Positions 55,589 through 64,000 of a stretch of DNA of 64,000 bases are shown piece by piece. The stretch spans positions 1-64,000 of the forward strand of contig JAIXTP010000026.1 in the NCBI GenBank assembly GCA_027483895.1, given 5' to 3'. Positions within the stretch are counted from its first letter, which is position 1; the number at the start of each line of letters is the position of its first letter. The translations under genes were made by a program, and so were the position numbers. Source of the DNA: Hyphomicrobiales bacterium. Its GTDB lineage: Bacteria > Pseudomonadota > Alphaproteobacteria > Rhizobiales > Beijerinckiaceae. The notes under the pieces were generated by a model that was not told the origin of the DNA, did no database searches, and worked only from the letters and a program-made list of their open reading frames with translations.

Positions 55589-57043
55589 ATGCCGAGCGGT
55601 ACCATTCTCGTGGCCGACGACGATGCCGCCATCAGGACGGTGTTGAACCAGGCGCTCTCGCGCGCCGGCTACGAGGTGAGGACGACCGGCCAGGCTTCCG
55701 TCCTGTGGCGCTGGGTGCAGGCGGGGGAGGGCGATCTCGTCGTGACCGACGTCGTGATGCCCGACGAGAACGCCTTCGATCTTCTGCCGCGCATGAAGAA
55801 GGTGCGGCCCGACCTGCCGATCATCGTGATGAGCGCGCAGAACACATTCATGACCGCCATCCGTGCGAGCGAGCGCGGGGCCTATGAATATCTGCCGAAG
55901 CCCTTCGACCTGAAGGAACTGATCTCCGTGATCGGTCGCGCTTTGTCGCGTCCCAAGGAGCAGCCGCTGCGGACGGTCGATCCCGAGCAGCCCGACGACA
56001 TTCCGCTGGTCGGCCGTTCGCCCGCCATGCAGGAGCTCTATCGCGCGCTCGCGCGGCTCATGCAGACCGATCTCACGGTCATGATCACGGGCGAGTCCGG
56101 CACCGGCAAGGAACTCGTCGCCCGGGCGCTGCACGACTACGGCAAGCGCCGCCGTGGGCCCTTCGTGCCCGTGAACATGGCCGCCATTCCGCGGGATCTG
56201 ATCGAAAGCGAACTTTTCGGCCATGAGAAGGGCGCGTTCACCGGCGCGCTGCAGCGCTCCACCGGCCGTTTCGAACAGGCCGAGGGCGGAACGCTCTTTC
56301 TCGACGAGATCGGCGACATGCCGATGGACGCCCAGACGCGGCTGCTGCGGGTGCTTCAGCAGGGCGAATACACGACCGTCGGCGGCCGTACGCCGATCCG
56401 GACGAATGTCCGCATCATTGCGGCCACGAACAAGGATCTGCGCGGCTCGATCCGGCAGGGGCTGTTCCGCGAAGATCTGTTCTTCCGCCTGAACGTGGTG
56501 CCGCTGCGGCTTCCCCCGCTGCGCGAGCGCGCCGAGGACATTCCCGATCTTGCGCGTCACTTCTTCATGCTGGTGGAGAAGGAAGGGCTGCCGCGCAAAC
56601 AGATCGAGGCTGCTGCGGTCGATCGCCTCAAGCGCCATCGCTGGCCCGGCAATGTCCGCGAGCTGGAGAACATGGTCCGCCGTCTTGCGGCGCTCTATCC
56701 GCAGGAAACGATCACCGAGGCCCTGGTCGAGGCCGAGCTGGCCGAACCGGAAGCGCTGCAGGTCGTCGTCTCGGCGGGCGAGGCCGTGCCGGAAGCGGCG
56801 ACGCTCTCCGATTCCGTCGAACGCCATCTCGTCGGATATTTCGGGCAGTACGGGTCCGATCTGCCTCCGCCCGGCCTCTATCACCGCATTCTGCGCGACG
56901 TCGAAGCACCTCTGATCACCGCGGCACTCGCGGCCACCCGCGGCAACCAGATCAAGGCCGCGGAACTGCTCGGTCTCAACCGCAATACGCTGCGCAAGAA
57001 GATCCGCGATCTCGAACTTCCGGTGGTCCGCACATTGCGCTGA
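55589..57043 (+). CDS. ntrC: Nitrogen regulation response regulator NtrC (NRI)
   Basis: This 484-residue sigma-54 activator has a receiver domain with phospho-Asp D54 ([11 protein letters not shown]) and Lys in YLPKPFDL. The AAA+ domain has Walker [12 protein letters not shown], the sigma-54 contact loop EKGAFTGA, Walker [13 protein letters not shown], and [12 protein letters not shown]. The C-terminal Fis-type HTH is [30 protein letters not shown]. It forms a unit with dusB and ntrB for ammonium-limitation control (glnA, glnK-amtB and similar genes in relatives). Confidence 0.97.
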   Translation: MPSGTILVADDDAAIRTVLNQALSRAGYEVRTTGQASVLWRWVQAGEGDLVVTDVVMPDENAFDLLPRMKKVRPDLPIIVMSAQNTFMTAIRASERGAYEYLPKPFDLKELISVIGRALSRPKEQPLRTVDPEQPDDIPLVGRSPAMQELYRALARLMQTDLTVMITGESGTGKELVARALHDYGKRRRGPFVPVNMAAIPRDLIESELFGHEKGAFTGALQRSTGRFEQAEGGTLFLDEIGDMPMDAQTRLLRVLQQGEYTTVGGRTPIRTNVRIIAATNKDLRGSIRQGLFREDLFFRLNVVPLRLPPLRERAEDIPDLARHFFMLVEKEGLPRKQIEAAAVDRLKRHRWPGNVRELENMVRRLAALYPQETITEALVEAELAEPEALQVVVSAGEAVPEAATLSDSVERHLVGYFGQYGSDLPPPGLYHRILRDVEAPLITAALAATRGNQIKAAELLGLNRNTLRKKIRDLELPVVRTLR

Positions 57044-57067
57044 TCGGCGCTCGCCAGAATCGTCTTT

Positions 57068-57106
57068 TTCGGGCAACAGTGTTGCGGTAATGCAACGTCG
57101 CCCGAA
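57068..57106 (+). promoter_or_regulatory. Long imperfect palindrome between ntrC and ntrY
   Basis: Outer arms TTCGGGC (57068-57074) and GCCCGAA (57100-57106) enclose the perfect inverted repeat GCAAC-AGT-GTTGC (57073-57085) and a third GCAAC at 57092. It follows a TTTTT at 57065-57069. It could be an operator for ntrYX (28 bp before the start codon) or a hairpin in the leader. It does not match the NtrC consensus I know (GCAC-N7-GTGC type). Confidence 0.4.
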
Positions 57107-57133
57107 GGTCCGGGCGTACGCGACCCGAGATCG

Positions 57134-59368
57134 ATGGCCGAAACCGCGACGCAACCGACCCCGACCGGCGCCTATGACACGCGGCCCCGCCGAACCGTGT
57201 TCGGCGCGGTGGTGGTCATCGCCGCGCTGGTTTCGGCGCTCGCGACCTTCCTCGTTCTGGCCGGTCTCGTGCCGATCGAGGCCAGTTATCCCGTCGTCGT
57301 CGGGCTTTTCGCGCTCAATGCTCTTCTGATCCTCATTCTCGTCTGGCTGGTCGCGAGCGAAGCGTTCCGTGTCGTCCGCGCGCGGCGGTCGGGGGCGGCC
57401 GCCGCCGGCCTGCATACGCGGATCGTCGGGCTCTTCGCCTTCGTCGCGGCGCTTCCCGCCTTGCTCGTCGCGGCCGTCGGCTGGCTCACGCTCGAAAGCG
57501 CGATCGGCATCTCCTTCGGACGCTATACGAAGGAACTGCTGTCCACCTCGGTCGAGGTGGCGCGCGAGGTGCGCGAGCTGCAATGCCGCGCCATGGGCCG
57601 CGAGATCAATCTGATGGCCGCGGATATCGGCAGGGCGCGGGCGGCGTTCGACCAGAACCGCGTCTTCTTCCGCGATTTCATGCGTTCGCGCGCCACGTTC
57701 CTCGGCTTCCCGGTGGCCGTGCTCACCTCGCGCGACGGCAAGGAGACCGAGCGGGTCGAATTGCGGACCACGCCGGGTTTCGCGCTGCCGGACGTGCGCG
57801 ATTTCGAATCCGCCGACGACGGCGAGGCGTGGTGCCTTCTGCCTTATGACAACAACGTCTTCAGGGCGGTCATCAAGGTTCCCGGCTTCGACGATCTCTT
57901 TCTCGTCGTCGCGCGACAGGTCGACCCCAAGGTTCTGGAATTCCCGCGCGAGGCGGAGGCGGCCGCTGCCTATTACGAGGTGCTCACCGAGCGGAAGCTG
58001 TTCATTCAGGCGGCCTTCGCGAGCATGTATGTGGTCATATCGCTCACGCTTCTGCTGTCCGCCATCTGGCTCGGTCTGAGCTTCGCGAACCGTCTCGTGG
58101 CGCCGATCAGGCGCCTCATCCACGCGACCGACCAGGTCGCGCTCGGCAATTATCATGTCCAGGTGCCGGTCGGCTCCGAAGAGGGCGATCTCGGCCATCT
58201 CGGCGAGACCTTCAACAAGATGACCGGCGAATTGCGGCGGCAGCACGAGCGCCTCACCGCGGCCAGCGACCAGATCGACCGGCGCCGGCGCTTCACCGAG
58301 GCGGTCCTGTCGGGCGTTCCGGCGGGCGTGATCGGGCTCGACGGGCAGGGCGCCGTGACGGTGGTCAACCCGTCGGCCGCGCGCGCCCTCGGTGCCGAGG
58401 AATCGGATCTCGTCGGCCGACAGCTCGTCGATGCGGTTCCCGAGATCGCGGAGCTTCTGGGCGAGGGCGGACGCGAGCGCAGCCGCGAAGTGGAAGGCCA
58501 GATCGTGATCCGCCGGGAAGGGCGCGAGCGCATCCTCAATGTCCGCATCCGCTCCGAACGCTCGCCCGACGCCGACGGCGGCATCGTCGTCACGCTCGAC
58601 GACATTTCGGACCTCGTCGCGGCGCAGCGGACCTCCGCCTGGGCGGACGTCGCGCGCCGCATCGCGCACGAGATCAAGAACCCGCTCACGCCGATCCAGC
58701 TTTCGGCGGAACGCATCCGCCGCAAATACGGCAAGGTCATCACGACCGACCGCGAGGTGTTCGACCAGTGCACGGACACGATCGTGCGGCAGGTAGACGA
58801 CATCAAACGGATGGTGGACGAATTCTCGTCCTTCGCCCGCATGCCGAAGCCCTCTCCGGAATCCGAGGACGTCGTCGGCGTCGCGCGTCAGGTGCTTTTC
58901 CTCATGCGCGTGGGCCATCCCGAGATCGACTTCGTGGAAGAGATGCCCGCGGCTCCGCTCGTGGCCCGTTTCGACCGCCGGCTTCTCTCGCAGGCGATCA
59001 CCAACATCGTGAAGAATGCGACGGAATCCGTGGGCGTCGTGCCGGAGCAGGAGAGGGGGCCCGGCCGGATCCTCGTGCGGATCGGCCTCGAGGACGGGAT
59101 CGTCGGGATCGACGTCGTCGACAACGGCAAGGGCTTCCCCGTGGAACAGCGGCGACGCCTGCTCGAACCCTACATGACGACGCGCGAAGGCGGGACCGGT
59201 CTCGGCCTCGCGATCGTCGGCAAGATCTTCGAAGACCACGGCGGGGGCATCGAGCTTCTCGACCGTGAAGACGGCAAGCGCGGGGCGCGCGTGCGGCTCT
59301 GGTTCCCGATCACGGGGCCCGCCGCGCCGCCCGCCGACGGACGCGCAGCGAACGGAGCGCAAGCATGA
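57134..59368 (+). CDS. ntrY: Nitrogen/redox sensor kinase NtrY
   Basis: The 744-residue membrane kinase has helices near residues 23-50, 53-75, 93-120 and ~295-315. A large periplasmic loop lies between the last two, followed by HAMP (RLVAPIRRLIHATDQVALGNYHV), PAS (FTEAVLSGVPAGVIGLDGQGAVTVVN), the phospho-acceptor region [22 protein letters not shown] and the ATPase boxes NIVKNATESV, VVDNGKGFP and GGTGLGLAIVGKI. NtrY pairs with NtrX in controlling nitrogen metabolism, respiration and envelope genes in alphaproteobacteria. Its stop overlaps ntrX by ATGA. Confidence 0.96.
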   Translation: MAETATQPTPTGAYDTRPRRTVFGAVVVIAALVSALATFLVLAGLVPIEASYPVVVGLFALNALLILILVWLVASEAFRVVRARRSGAAAAGLHTRIVGLFAFVAALPALLVAAVGWLTLESAIGISFGRYTKELLSTSVEVAREVRELQCRAMGREINLMAADIGRARAAFDQNRVFFRDFMRSRATFLGFPVAVLTSRDGKETERVELRTTPGFALPDVRDFESADDGEAWCLLPYDNNVFRAVIKVPGFDDLFLVVARQVDPKVLEFPREAEAAAAYYEVLTERKLFIQAAFASMYVVISLTLLLSAIWLGLSFANRLVAPIRRLIHATDQVALGNYHVQVPVGSEEGDLGHLGETFNKMTGELRRQHERLTAASDQIDRRRRFTEAVLSGVPAGVIGLDGQGAVTVVNPSAARALGAEESDLVGRQLVDAVPEIAELLGEGGRERSREVEGQIVIRREGRERILNVRIRSERSPDADGGIVVTLDDISDLVAAQRTSAWADVARRIAHEIKNPLTPIQLSAERIRRKYGKVITTDREVFDQCTDTIVRQVDDIKRMVDEFSSFARMPKPSPESEDVVGVARQVLFLMRVGHPEIDFVEEMPAAPLVARFDRRLLSQAITNIVKNATESVGVVPEQERGPGRILVRIGLEDGIVGIDVVDNGKGFPVEQRRRLLEPYMTTREGGTGLGLAIVGKIFEDHGGGIELLDREDGKRGARVRLWFPITGPAAPPADGRAANGAQA

Positions 59369-60732
59369 GCGCCGACATTCTGATCGTCGACGACGAGGCC
59401 GACATCCGCGATCTCGTCGCGGGCATCCTCGAAGACGAGGGACATTCGGCGCGGACCGCAGCCGATGCCGACGGCGCGCTCGCGGCCATCGCGCAGCGTC
59501 GTCCCTCGTTGATCTTTCTCGATATCTGGATCCAGGGTTCGCGGCTCGACGGGCTGCAGATCCTCGACATCGTGAAGGAGCAGCACCCGGACCTGCCGGT
59601 CGTGATGATCTCCGGGCACGGGAACATCGAGACGGCCGTCTCCGCCATCCGGCGCGGGGCTTACGACTTCATCGAGAAGCCGTTCAAGGCCGACCGGCTG
59701 ATCCTCGTCGCGGAGCGGGCGCTCGAAGCCTCGCAGCTCAAGCGCGAGGTGAAGGAACTCCGCACGAAGGCTCAGGATTCGCAGTCCATCGTCGGGCGCT
59801 CTCAAGCCGCGAACCAGCTCCGCGCGACCTTGGAGCGCGTGGGAGCCACCAATGCCCGCGTGATGATCGTGGGGCCGTCGGGCGCGGGCAAGGAACTCGC
59901 CGCCCGCACCATGCACGCGATCTCCCCGCGCTCGCGCGGCCCCTTCGTGGTGCTCAACGCGGCCACCATGGACCCCGAGACCGTCGAGGCCGAATTGTTC
60001 GGCATCGAGGGCGCCGACGGCAGGGTGCGCAAGATCGGGGCGCTCGAGGAGGCGCACGGCGGCACGCTCTATCTCGACGAAGTCTGCGAGATGCCGCTCG
60101 AAACGCAGGCGCGCATCCTGCGGGTGCTCGTGGAGCAGAACTTCACCCGCGTGGGCGGCGCGACGCGCGTGCATGTGGATGTCCGCGTGATCTCCTCCAC
60201 GGCCCGCAACCCCGAAGCCGAGATCGCGGTGGGGCGTTTTCGCGAGGATCTCCTGCACCGGCTCAACGTTGTCCCGGTCCGGGTTCCCCCGCTCGCCGAA
60301 CGGCGGGAGGACATTCCCGACCTCATCGACTTCTTCATGGGTCAGCTCTCGACCTCGGCGGGACTCGTGCGCCGTTCGATCGCGGAGGACGCGATGGCGG
60401 TGCTGCAGAGCTACGATTGGCCGGGCAACATCCGCCAATTGCGCAACAACGTCGAACGCATGCTGATCCTCGCCGGCGGCGACCCCGATGCGGCGATCGA
60501 TGCGCAGATGCTTCCGCCCGACGTGGGGTCGCTCGTGCCCTCCATGCCGAACGGCAACGGCGGCGAAAAACTCATGTCGCTGCCGCTTCGCGATGCCCGC
60601 GAAGTGTTCGAGCGGGAATATCTCGTGGCGCAGATCGGCCGCTTCGGGGGCAATATTTCCCGCACGGCGGAATTCATCGGCATGGAGCGTTCGGCGCTGC
60701 ACCGGAAACTGAAGAGCCTCGGCGTCGGCTGA
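59365..60732 (+). CDS. ntrX: Response regulator NtrX
   Basis: The 455-residue protein has a receiver domain with D53 (LIFLDIWIQGSRLDG), an AAA+ domain with Walker A GPSGAGKELAA and Walker B GGTLYLDEVCEM, and a C-terminal Fis-like HTH (VAQIGRFGGNISRTAEFIGMERSALHRKLKSLG). The GAFTGA loop of sigma-54 activators is replaced by IEGADGRVRKIG, as in other alphaproteobacterial NtrX, so it probably acts with sigma-70 promoters. It is translationally coupled to ntrY; the GC-rich spacer to hfq is 181 bp and should carry the hfq promoter. Confidence 0.96.
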   Translation: MSADILIVDDEADIRDLVAGILEDEGHSARTAADADGALAAIAQRRPSLIFLDIWIQGSRLDGLQILDIVKEQHPDLPVVMISGHGNIETAVSAIRRGAYDFIEKPFKADRLILVAERALEASQLKREVKELRTKAQDSQSIVGRSQAANQLRATLERVGATNARVMIVGPSGAGKELAARTMHAISPRSRGPFVVLNAATMDPETVEAELFGIEGADGRVRKIGALEEAHGGTLYLDEVCEMPLETQARILRVLVEQNFTRVGGATRVHVDVRVISSTARNPEAEIAVGRFREDLLHRLNVVPVRVPPLAERREDIPDLIDFFMGQLSTSAGLVRRSIAEDAMAVLQSYDWPGNIRQLRNNVERMLILAGGDPDAAIDAQMLPPDVGSLVPSMPNGNGGEKLMSLPLRDAREVFEREYLVAQIGRFGGNISRTAEFIGMERSALHRKLKSLGVG

Positions 60733-60913
60733 GGCGGGGTGTCGCCCTTATGCCGCAGTGCAACAGGAACGTGTGCGGGACGGCAGGGCATACTTACGGC
60801 GGCTTGCGCTCGGGCCGCATTGAGGGCGTAATGGCGGCGAACCGGTGACCTTTCGCGGGGTGAGACCGGACATAACATCGGCCTTGCCGGCCGAACCAAG
60901 ACCAGAGGCGAAA

Positions 60914-61165
60914 ATGGCGGGCGAACGCGCGCAGAACCTTCAGGACACGTTTCTCAACAACGTCCGCAAGAACAAGATCCCGCTGACGATCTTCCTCGTG
61001 AACGGCGTGAAGCTGCAGGGCGTCGTGACGTGGTTCGACAATTTCTGCGTCCTGCTGCGGCGGGACGGACATTCGCAGCTGGTCTACAAGCACGCGATCT
61101 CGACCATCATGCCGGGACAACCCATATCCCTGTTCGAGCCCGAAGAGGCCTTGGCGAAGGAATGA
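60914..61165 (+). CDS. hfq: RNA chaperone Hfq
   Basis: This 83-residue Sm-like protein pairs small RNAs with mRNAs. Sm1 region [45 protein letters not shown] and Sm2 [14 protein letters not shown] are intact, with a short alphaproteobacterial C-terminus. The ATG at 60914 with AGAGGCG upstream is used; an earlier frame start at 60845 is spurious. It sits between ntrX and hflX, a widely kept order. Confidence 0.97.
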   Translation: MAGERAQNLQDTFLNNVRKNKIPLTIFLVNGVKLQGVVTWFDNFCVLLRRDGHSQLVYKHAISTIMPGQPISLFEPEEALAKE

Positions 61166-61166
61166 C

Positions 61167-62555
61167 GTGAGCGGGGAAGAGCGCGGCCGCGACAAGATCG
61201 TCGGACAGCCGCCGGCGGAACCCGAGAAGGCGATAGCCTCCGGTACGCCGACCCTCGTGATCGGTCCTTATCCGACCGGGAACAGAGCGGGAGAGGGCGA
61301 CAGGCCCAATCTGCGCGAACGCGCTGCACGGCTCGACGAAGCGGTCGGGCTTGCGGGTGCCATCGATCTTCAGGTCGTCGAGTCCTTCGTCGCCAATGTC
61401 GCGAAGCCGCGGCCGGCGACCTATCTCGGCAAGGGCAAGGTCGAGGAGGTCGGAGGCCTCATCAAGGCGCACGAGATCCGGCTCGTGATGATGGACACGG
61501 CGCTCACGCCGGTCCAGCAGCGCAATCTCGAAAAGGAATGGGGCACGAAGGTCATCGACCGGACCGGCCTCATCCTCGAAATCTTCGGCCGCCGGGCGCG
61601 GACGAAGGAGGGCTCGCTGCAGGTCGAGCTTGCCCATCTCGAATATCAGAAGAGCCGTCTCGTCCGGTCCTGGACCCATCTGGAGCGCCAGCGCGGCGGC
61701 TTCGGTTTTCTCGGCGGTCCCGGCGAAACGCAGATCGAGGCGGACCGGCGCATCATCCAGGAGCGGATGGTCCGCATCGAGAAGGATCTGGAACAGGTCA
61801 AGCGCACGCGGACGCTGCATAGGGCGGGGCGGCGGCGCACGCCTTATCCGATCGTGGCTCTCGTGGGTTACACGAATGCGGGCAAGTCGACGCTCTTCAA
61901 CCGCCTCACCAAGGCCGAGGTCTTCGCCGAGGATCTTCTCTTCGCCACGCTCGACCCGACCGCGCGGGTGGTGAAGCTGCCGCACGGCGCGCCGGTGATC
62001 CTGTCCGACACCGTGGGCTTCATCTCGGATCTTCCCACCATGCTGGTCGCGGCCTTCCGCGCCACGCTCGAGGACGCGATCGAGGCCGACGTGGTGCTGC
62101 ATGTCCGGGACGTGTCGCATTCCGACACGGAGGCGCAAGCGGCCGACGTTTCCGCCATTCTGCGCGATCTCGGCATCGATCCCAACCGGCACGAGAAGCT
62201 GATCGAGGTCTGGAACAAGGTGGATCTTCTTCCGGAACACGAGCGCGAGCAGCTGTTGAACCGCGCAGCGCTTCGGCCCGAGGAAACCCGCCCCGTCGTG
62301 ATCTCCGCTCTGAGCGGGGAGGGCATGGACCGCCTGCTCGGGCTCATCGAAGAGCGTCTGGCGGGCGGCCGGCCGGTCTACCGCATTCTGGTGGGGCCTG
62401 CGGACGGTGCGACGCGTGCCTGGCTTTATGCCGAGGGCGAGGTTCTGGATCGGCGTTCCGATTCCGACGGCAACGAGCAGATCCTGGTCCGGATCGCTCC
62501 GGAGAAGGAACCGCGGCTGCTTCGTCGCGCGCCGGGCGCCAAGCGGGTGCGCTGA
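61167..62555 (+). CDS. hflX: Ribosome-associated GTPase HflX
   Basis: The 462-residue GTPase splits or rescues stalled ribosomes. The HflX N-terminal domain ([34 protein letters not shown]) and the signature [21 protein letters not shown] precede the G domain: G1 [13 protein letters not shown]3 [12 protein letters not shown]4 WNKVDLL and a G5-like [10 protein letters not shown]. The start is GTG at 61167, 1 bp after the hfq stop; the nearest in-frame ATG would lose part of the N-terminal domain. It is co-transcribed with hfq. Confidence 0.95.
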   Translation: MSGEERGRDKIVGQPPAEPEKAIASGTPTLVIGPYPTGNRAGEGDRPNLRERAARLDEAVGLAGAIDLQVVESFVANVAKPRPATYLGKGKVEEVGGLIKAHEIRLVMMDTALTPVQQRNLEKEWGTKVIDRTGLILEIFGRRARTKEGSLQVELAHLEYQKSRLVRSWTHLERQRGGFGFLGGPGETQIEADRRIIQERMVRIEKDLEQVKRTRTLHRAGRRRTPYPIVALVGYTNAGKSTLFNRLTKAEVFAEDLLFATLDPTARVVKLPHGAPVILSDTVGFISDLPTMLVAAFRATLEDAIEADVVLHVRDVSHSDTEAQAADVSAILRDLGIDPNRHEKLIEVWNKVDLLPEHEREQLLNRAALRPEETRPVVISALSGEGMDRLLGLIEERLAGGRPVYRILVGPADGATRAWLYAEGEVLDRRSDSDGNEQILVRIAPEKEPRLLRRAPGAKRVR

Positions 62556-62558
62556 GCC

Positions 62559-63383
62559 TCAGCGCGCCTCGGTCTTGGCCTCGATCCACAGAGCTTCCAT
62601 CTCTTCGAGGCTCGCCTCTGACGGACTCCGGCCGCGAGCGGCGAGGCGGCCTTCGATATAGCCGAAACGGCGCATGAATTTCAGATTGGCTTTCCGCAGA
62701 GCGTCTTCGGGGTCGGTGTTCACGTGTCGTGCGAGATTGGCGACCACGAACAGCAGGTCCCCGATCTCTTCGGCGACGTGATCCGGATCCCCGGCGTCGA
62801 GGGCTTCCGCGATCTCGTCCGTCTCCTCGCGGATCTTGGCGAGGACGAGACGCGCATCGTTCCAATCGAAACCGACGGTCGAAGCCTTGGCCTGGAGCTT
62901 TTCGGCGCGGGTGAGGGCCGGAAGAGCATCCGGAACGCCGTCGAGAAGGCCGGTCGTTTCGCCCGTGGGCAGGCCCGCGGCCTCGCGTTCGCGCCGGCGG
63001 GCGGCCTTTTCCTCCGCCTTGATGCGTCCCCAGAGCGCCTTCACCTCGTCGGGCGACAGATCGCGCGCATCGCCGAAAATGTGCGGATGCCGGCGGACCA
63101 GCTTGGAGGTGATCGCATGCACGACGTCGGGGAAGGCGAAGGCCCCGCGTTCCTCCGCGATGCGGGCGTGAAAGACCACCTGCAGGAGGAGGTCGCCGAG
63201 TTCGTCCTTCAGATCGAGGAGATCGCCACGCGCGATCGCGTCGGCGACCTCATAGGCTTCCTCGATCGTGTAGGGCGCGATGGACGCGAAATCCTGCGCG
63301 AGATCCCAAGGGCATCCGGTCACGGGCGTCCGCAGCGCCGCCATGATTTCGATGAGGCGGGCGATGTCGGAAGAAGGGGTCAT
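62559..63383 (-). CDS. mazG: Nucleoside triphosphate pyrophosphohydrolase MazG
   Basis: The 274-residue protein has two tandem MazG domains: the first with CPWDLAQDFASIAPYTIEEAYEVADAI and DLKDELGDLLLQVVFHA, the second with KIREETDEIAEALDA and HVAEEIGDLLFVVANLARH. The EExxE and ExxD metal-binding motifs are complete in both. The enzyme hydrolyses non-canonical and excess NTPs. The ATG at 63383 is chosen; the frame is open further 5' without conserved sequence. It is convergent with hflX (3 bp gap). Confidence 0.94.
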   Translation of the reverse strand: MTPSSDIARLIEIMAALRTPVTGCPWDLAQDFASIAPYTIEEAYEVADAIARGDLLDLKDELGDLLLQVVFHARIAEERGAFAFPDVVHAITSKLVRRHPHIFGDARDLSPDEVKALWGRIKAEEKAARRREREAAGLPTGETTGLLDGVPDALPALTRAEKLQAKASTVGFDWNDARLVLAKIREETDEIAEALDAGDPDHVAEEIGDLLFVVANLARHVNTDPEDALRKANLKFMRRFGYIEGRLAARGRSPSEASLEEMEALWIEAKTEAR

Positions 63384-63553
63384 GCGAGGCGGATCCGGAA
63401 GGGGCGTTACGGACAAGGTAAGGCGAAACGCGGCGCCCGCGAAGCGTTGCGACGGAGGTTCGGGAAACGAACCGCCCACGTCAGGCGAGCCGTATCAGCG
63501 AGTCGCATAAGACATATAACGGTACGTCAAGCAGTCTCTACAAGATATTGGAG

Positions 63554-63631
63554 GTGACAGGGGAGGCTGTCGGATTTGCCGCTTTTGTCGCGGTTGTCCT
63601 TTTTGCAGTGTTTCTGTCGGGAGTGAACTGA
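63554..63631 (+). CDS. Candidate 25-residue membrane peptide
   Basis: The frame GTG ACA GGG GAG GCT GTC GGA then encodes FAAFVAVVLFAVFLSGVN and stops 2 bp before the recombinase start codon. A GGAGG lies directly at the GTG, so initiation might instead use the TTG at 63548; the frame is open further upstream. The single hydrophobic helix and tight coupling to the next gene suggest a real small phage protein, but this is weak evidence. Confidence 0.35.
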   Translation: MTGEAVGFAAFVAVVLFAVFLSGVN

Positions 63632-63633
63632 TC

Positions 63634-64000
63634 ATGGTCGGTAAACTCACCCCGAACGACATCATGTCTTGCTCTCGTCTTCCGGCGATCATGGGCGTCT
63701 CTCGTTGGTCTACGCCGAACGAGGAACTTGCCCGCACGCTCGACGCGATGGCGGGCAAGGACCTGTCATACACAGAGTCGGAGCCCGCGTTCTGGGGCAA
63801 CACGCTTGAGCCCGTGATCCTGGGCGAAATGGCGCAGCGCCTCGGCCTCGACGCCTGGTATGCGCCGCAGACGATGTTTTCGGCGAAAGGCGTCGCGCTG
63901 AACGCGTCGCTCGATGGCGTCGGCACGATGCTTCACAACGTCGACGTGATCATTACATCGAACCCCGAGAAGGGGATCTACGTGATGGGGGCCGACCGCA
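63634..64000 (+). CDS. YqaJ-family viral recombinase/exonuclease (3' end outside window)
   Basis: The open frame from ATG 63634 to the window end reads MVGKLTPNDIMSCSRLPAI, then MGVSRWSTPNEELARTLDAM, then SEPAFWGNTLEPVILGEMAQRLGL. The pattern (small-residue/SR block, TPxEL, then FWGxxLEPVI) is that of YqaJ/lambda-exonuclease-like phage recombinases, the 5'-3' exonucleases of phage recombination systems. The visible 122 residues end before the central Asp/Glu-x-Lys active-site motif. It follows the tiny ORF by 2 bp. Recombinase or host-nuclease family membership is inferred from this partial sequence. Confidence 0.72.
   Translation, partial: MVGKLTPNDIMSCSRLPAIMGVSRWSTPNEELARTLDAMAGKDLSYTESEPAFWGNTLEPVILGEMAQRLGLDAWYAPQTMFSAKGVALNASLDGVGTMLHNVDVIITSNPEKGIYVMGADR

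Larger units (their letters stand above)
63500..64000 (+). mobile_element. Probable edge of a prophage or phage-derived island (continues beyond window)
   Basis: From about 63500 the sequence becomes locally AT-rich (CATAAGACATATAACGG) and two tightly packed plus-strand frames with phage-like features begin: a tiny membrane-peptide ORF and a YqaJ-type recombinase. I see no tRNA or obvious attachment repeat at this junction. The boundary is approximate and the assignment depends on what lies downstream. Confidence 0.5.

Noticed and set aside
55073-59362. 1429-codon open frame on the minus strand across ntrB-ntrC-ntrY
   Set aside because: It spans three well-supported plus-strand genes and has a His/Arg/Asp-rich shadow composition with no domain.

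Overview
The window is a high-GC stretch of an alphaproteobacterial chromosome, almost certainly from the order Hyphomicrobiales (Rhizobiales). The pointers are the gene order eno-ftsB-pdhA-pdhB-pdhC-lpdA-lipA-coq10, the run ispDF-dusB-ntrB-ntrC-ntrY-ntrX-hfq-hflX-mazG, an LdtR-type MarR regulator, and a 1663-residue apolipoprotein-like protein resembling the growth pole ring (GPR/RgsE) protein of polar-growing rhizobia. I do not assign a genus.

Layout. 1-5475: 3' part of a giant RTX (calcium-binding repeat) protein whose last ~930 residues are a non-RTX, more AT-rich, mostly helical region ending in hydrophobic segments. 5476-5915: two copies of one terminator hairpin flanking a decayed partial duplicate of the neighbouring BMP gene. 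5916-10576 (minus): a complete BMP-family ABC importer (binding protein, two permeases, double ATPase). 10733-25056: housekeeping and accessory genes on both strands: quinone oxidoreductase, SulP transporter, TerC, LdtR regulator with a membrane protein and 3-hydroxyisobutyryl-CoA hydrolase, HemB, XRE-cupin regulator, MFS and DMT transporters, ThiD, an unusual SDR, a hypothetical protein and a dipeptide epimerase.

25134-28650 (plus): four-gene Mla-type lipid transport operon (STAS-MlaE, MlaF, MlaD, lipoprotein). 28771-33762 (minus): the GPR-like protein, with a possible CtrA half-site upstream. 34023-36125: RecG. 36211-37932: small conserved genes, including a cysteine-rich Csp3-like copper storage protein, a 29-residue membrane peptide candidate and a cysteine-free phospholipase-A2-like protein. 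37988-49333: KdsA, YitT, QueF, enolase, FtsB, the pyruvate dehydrogenase operon with lipoyl synthase, and Coq10. 49415-63383: spermidine-synthase-like fusion, PncC, IspDF, DusB, the two nitrogen two-component systems NtrBC and NtrYX, Hfq, HflX and MazG.

63554-64000: the sequence changes character. A tiny membrane-peptide ORF and the start of a YqaJ/lambda-exonuclease-like recombinase suggest the edge of a prophage or phage-derived island continuing beyond the window.

Most of the window is core genome. The accessory or odd material is at the two ends and around 36.6-37.9 kb. I saw no CRISPR array, rRNA, tRNA or insertion sequence. No single locus proves a new system. The best leads are the RTX-helical fusion, the Cys-free PLA2-like protein, the Csp3/small-peptide pair and the decayed BMP duplicate.
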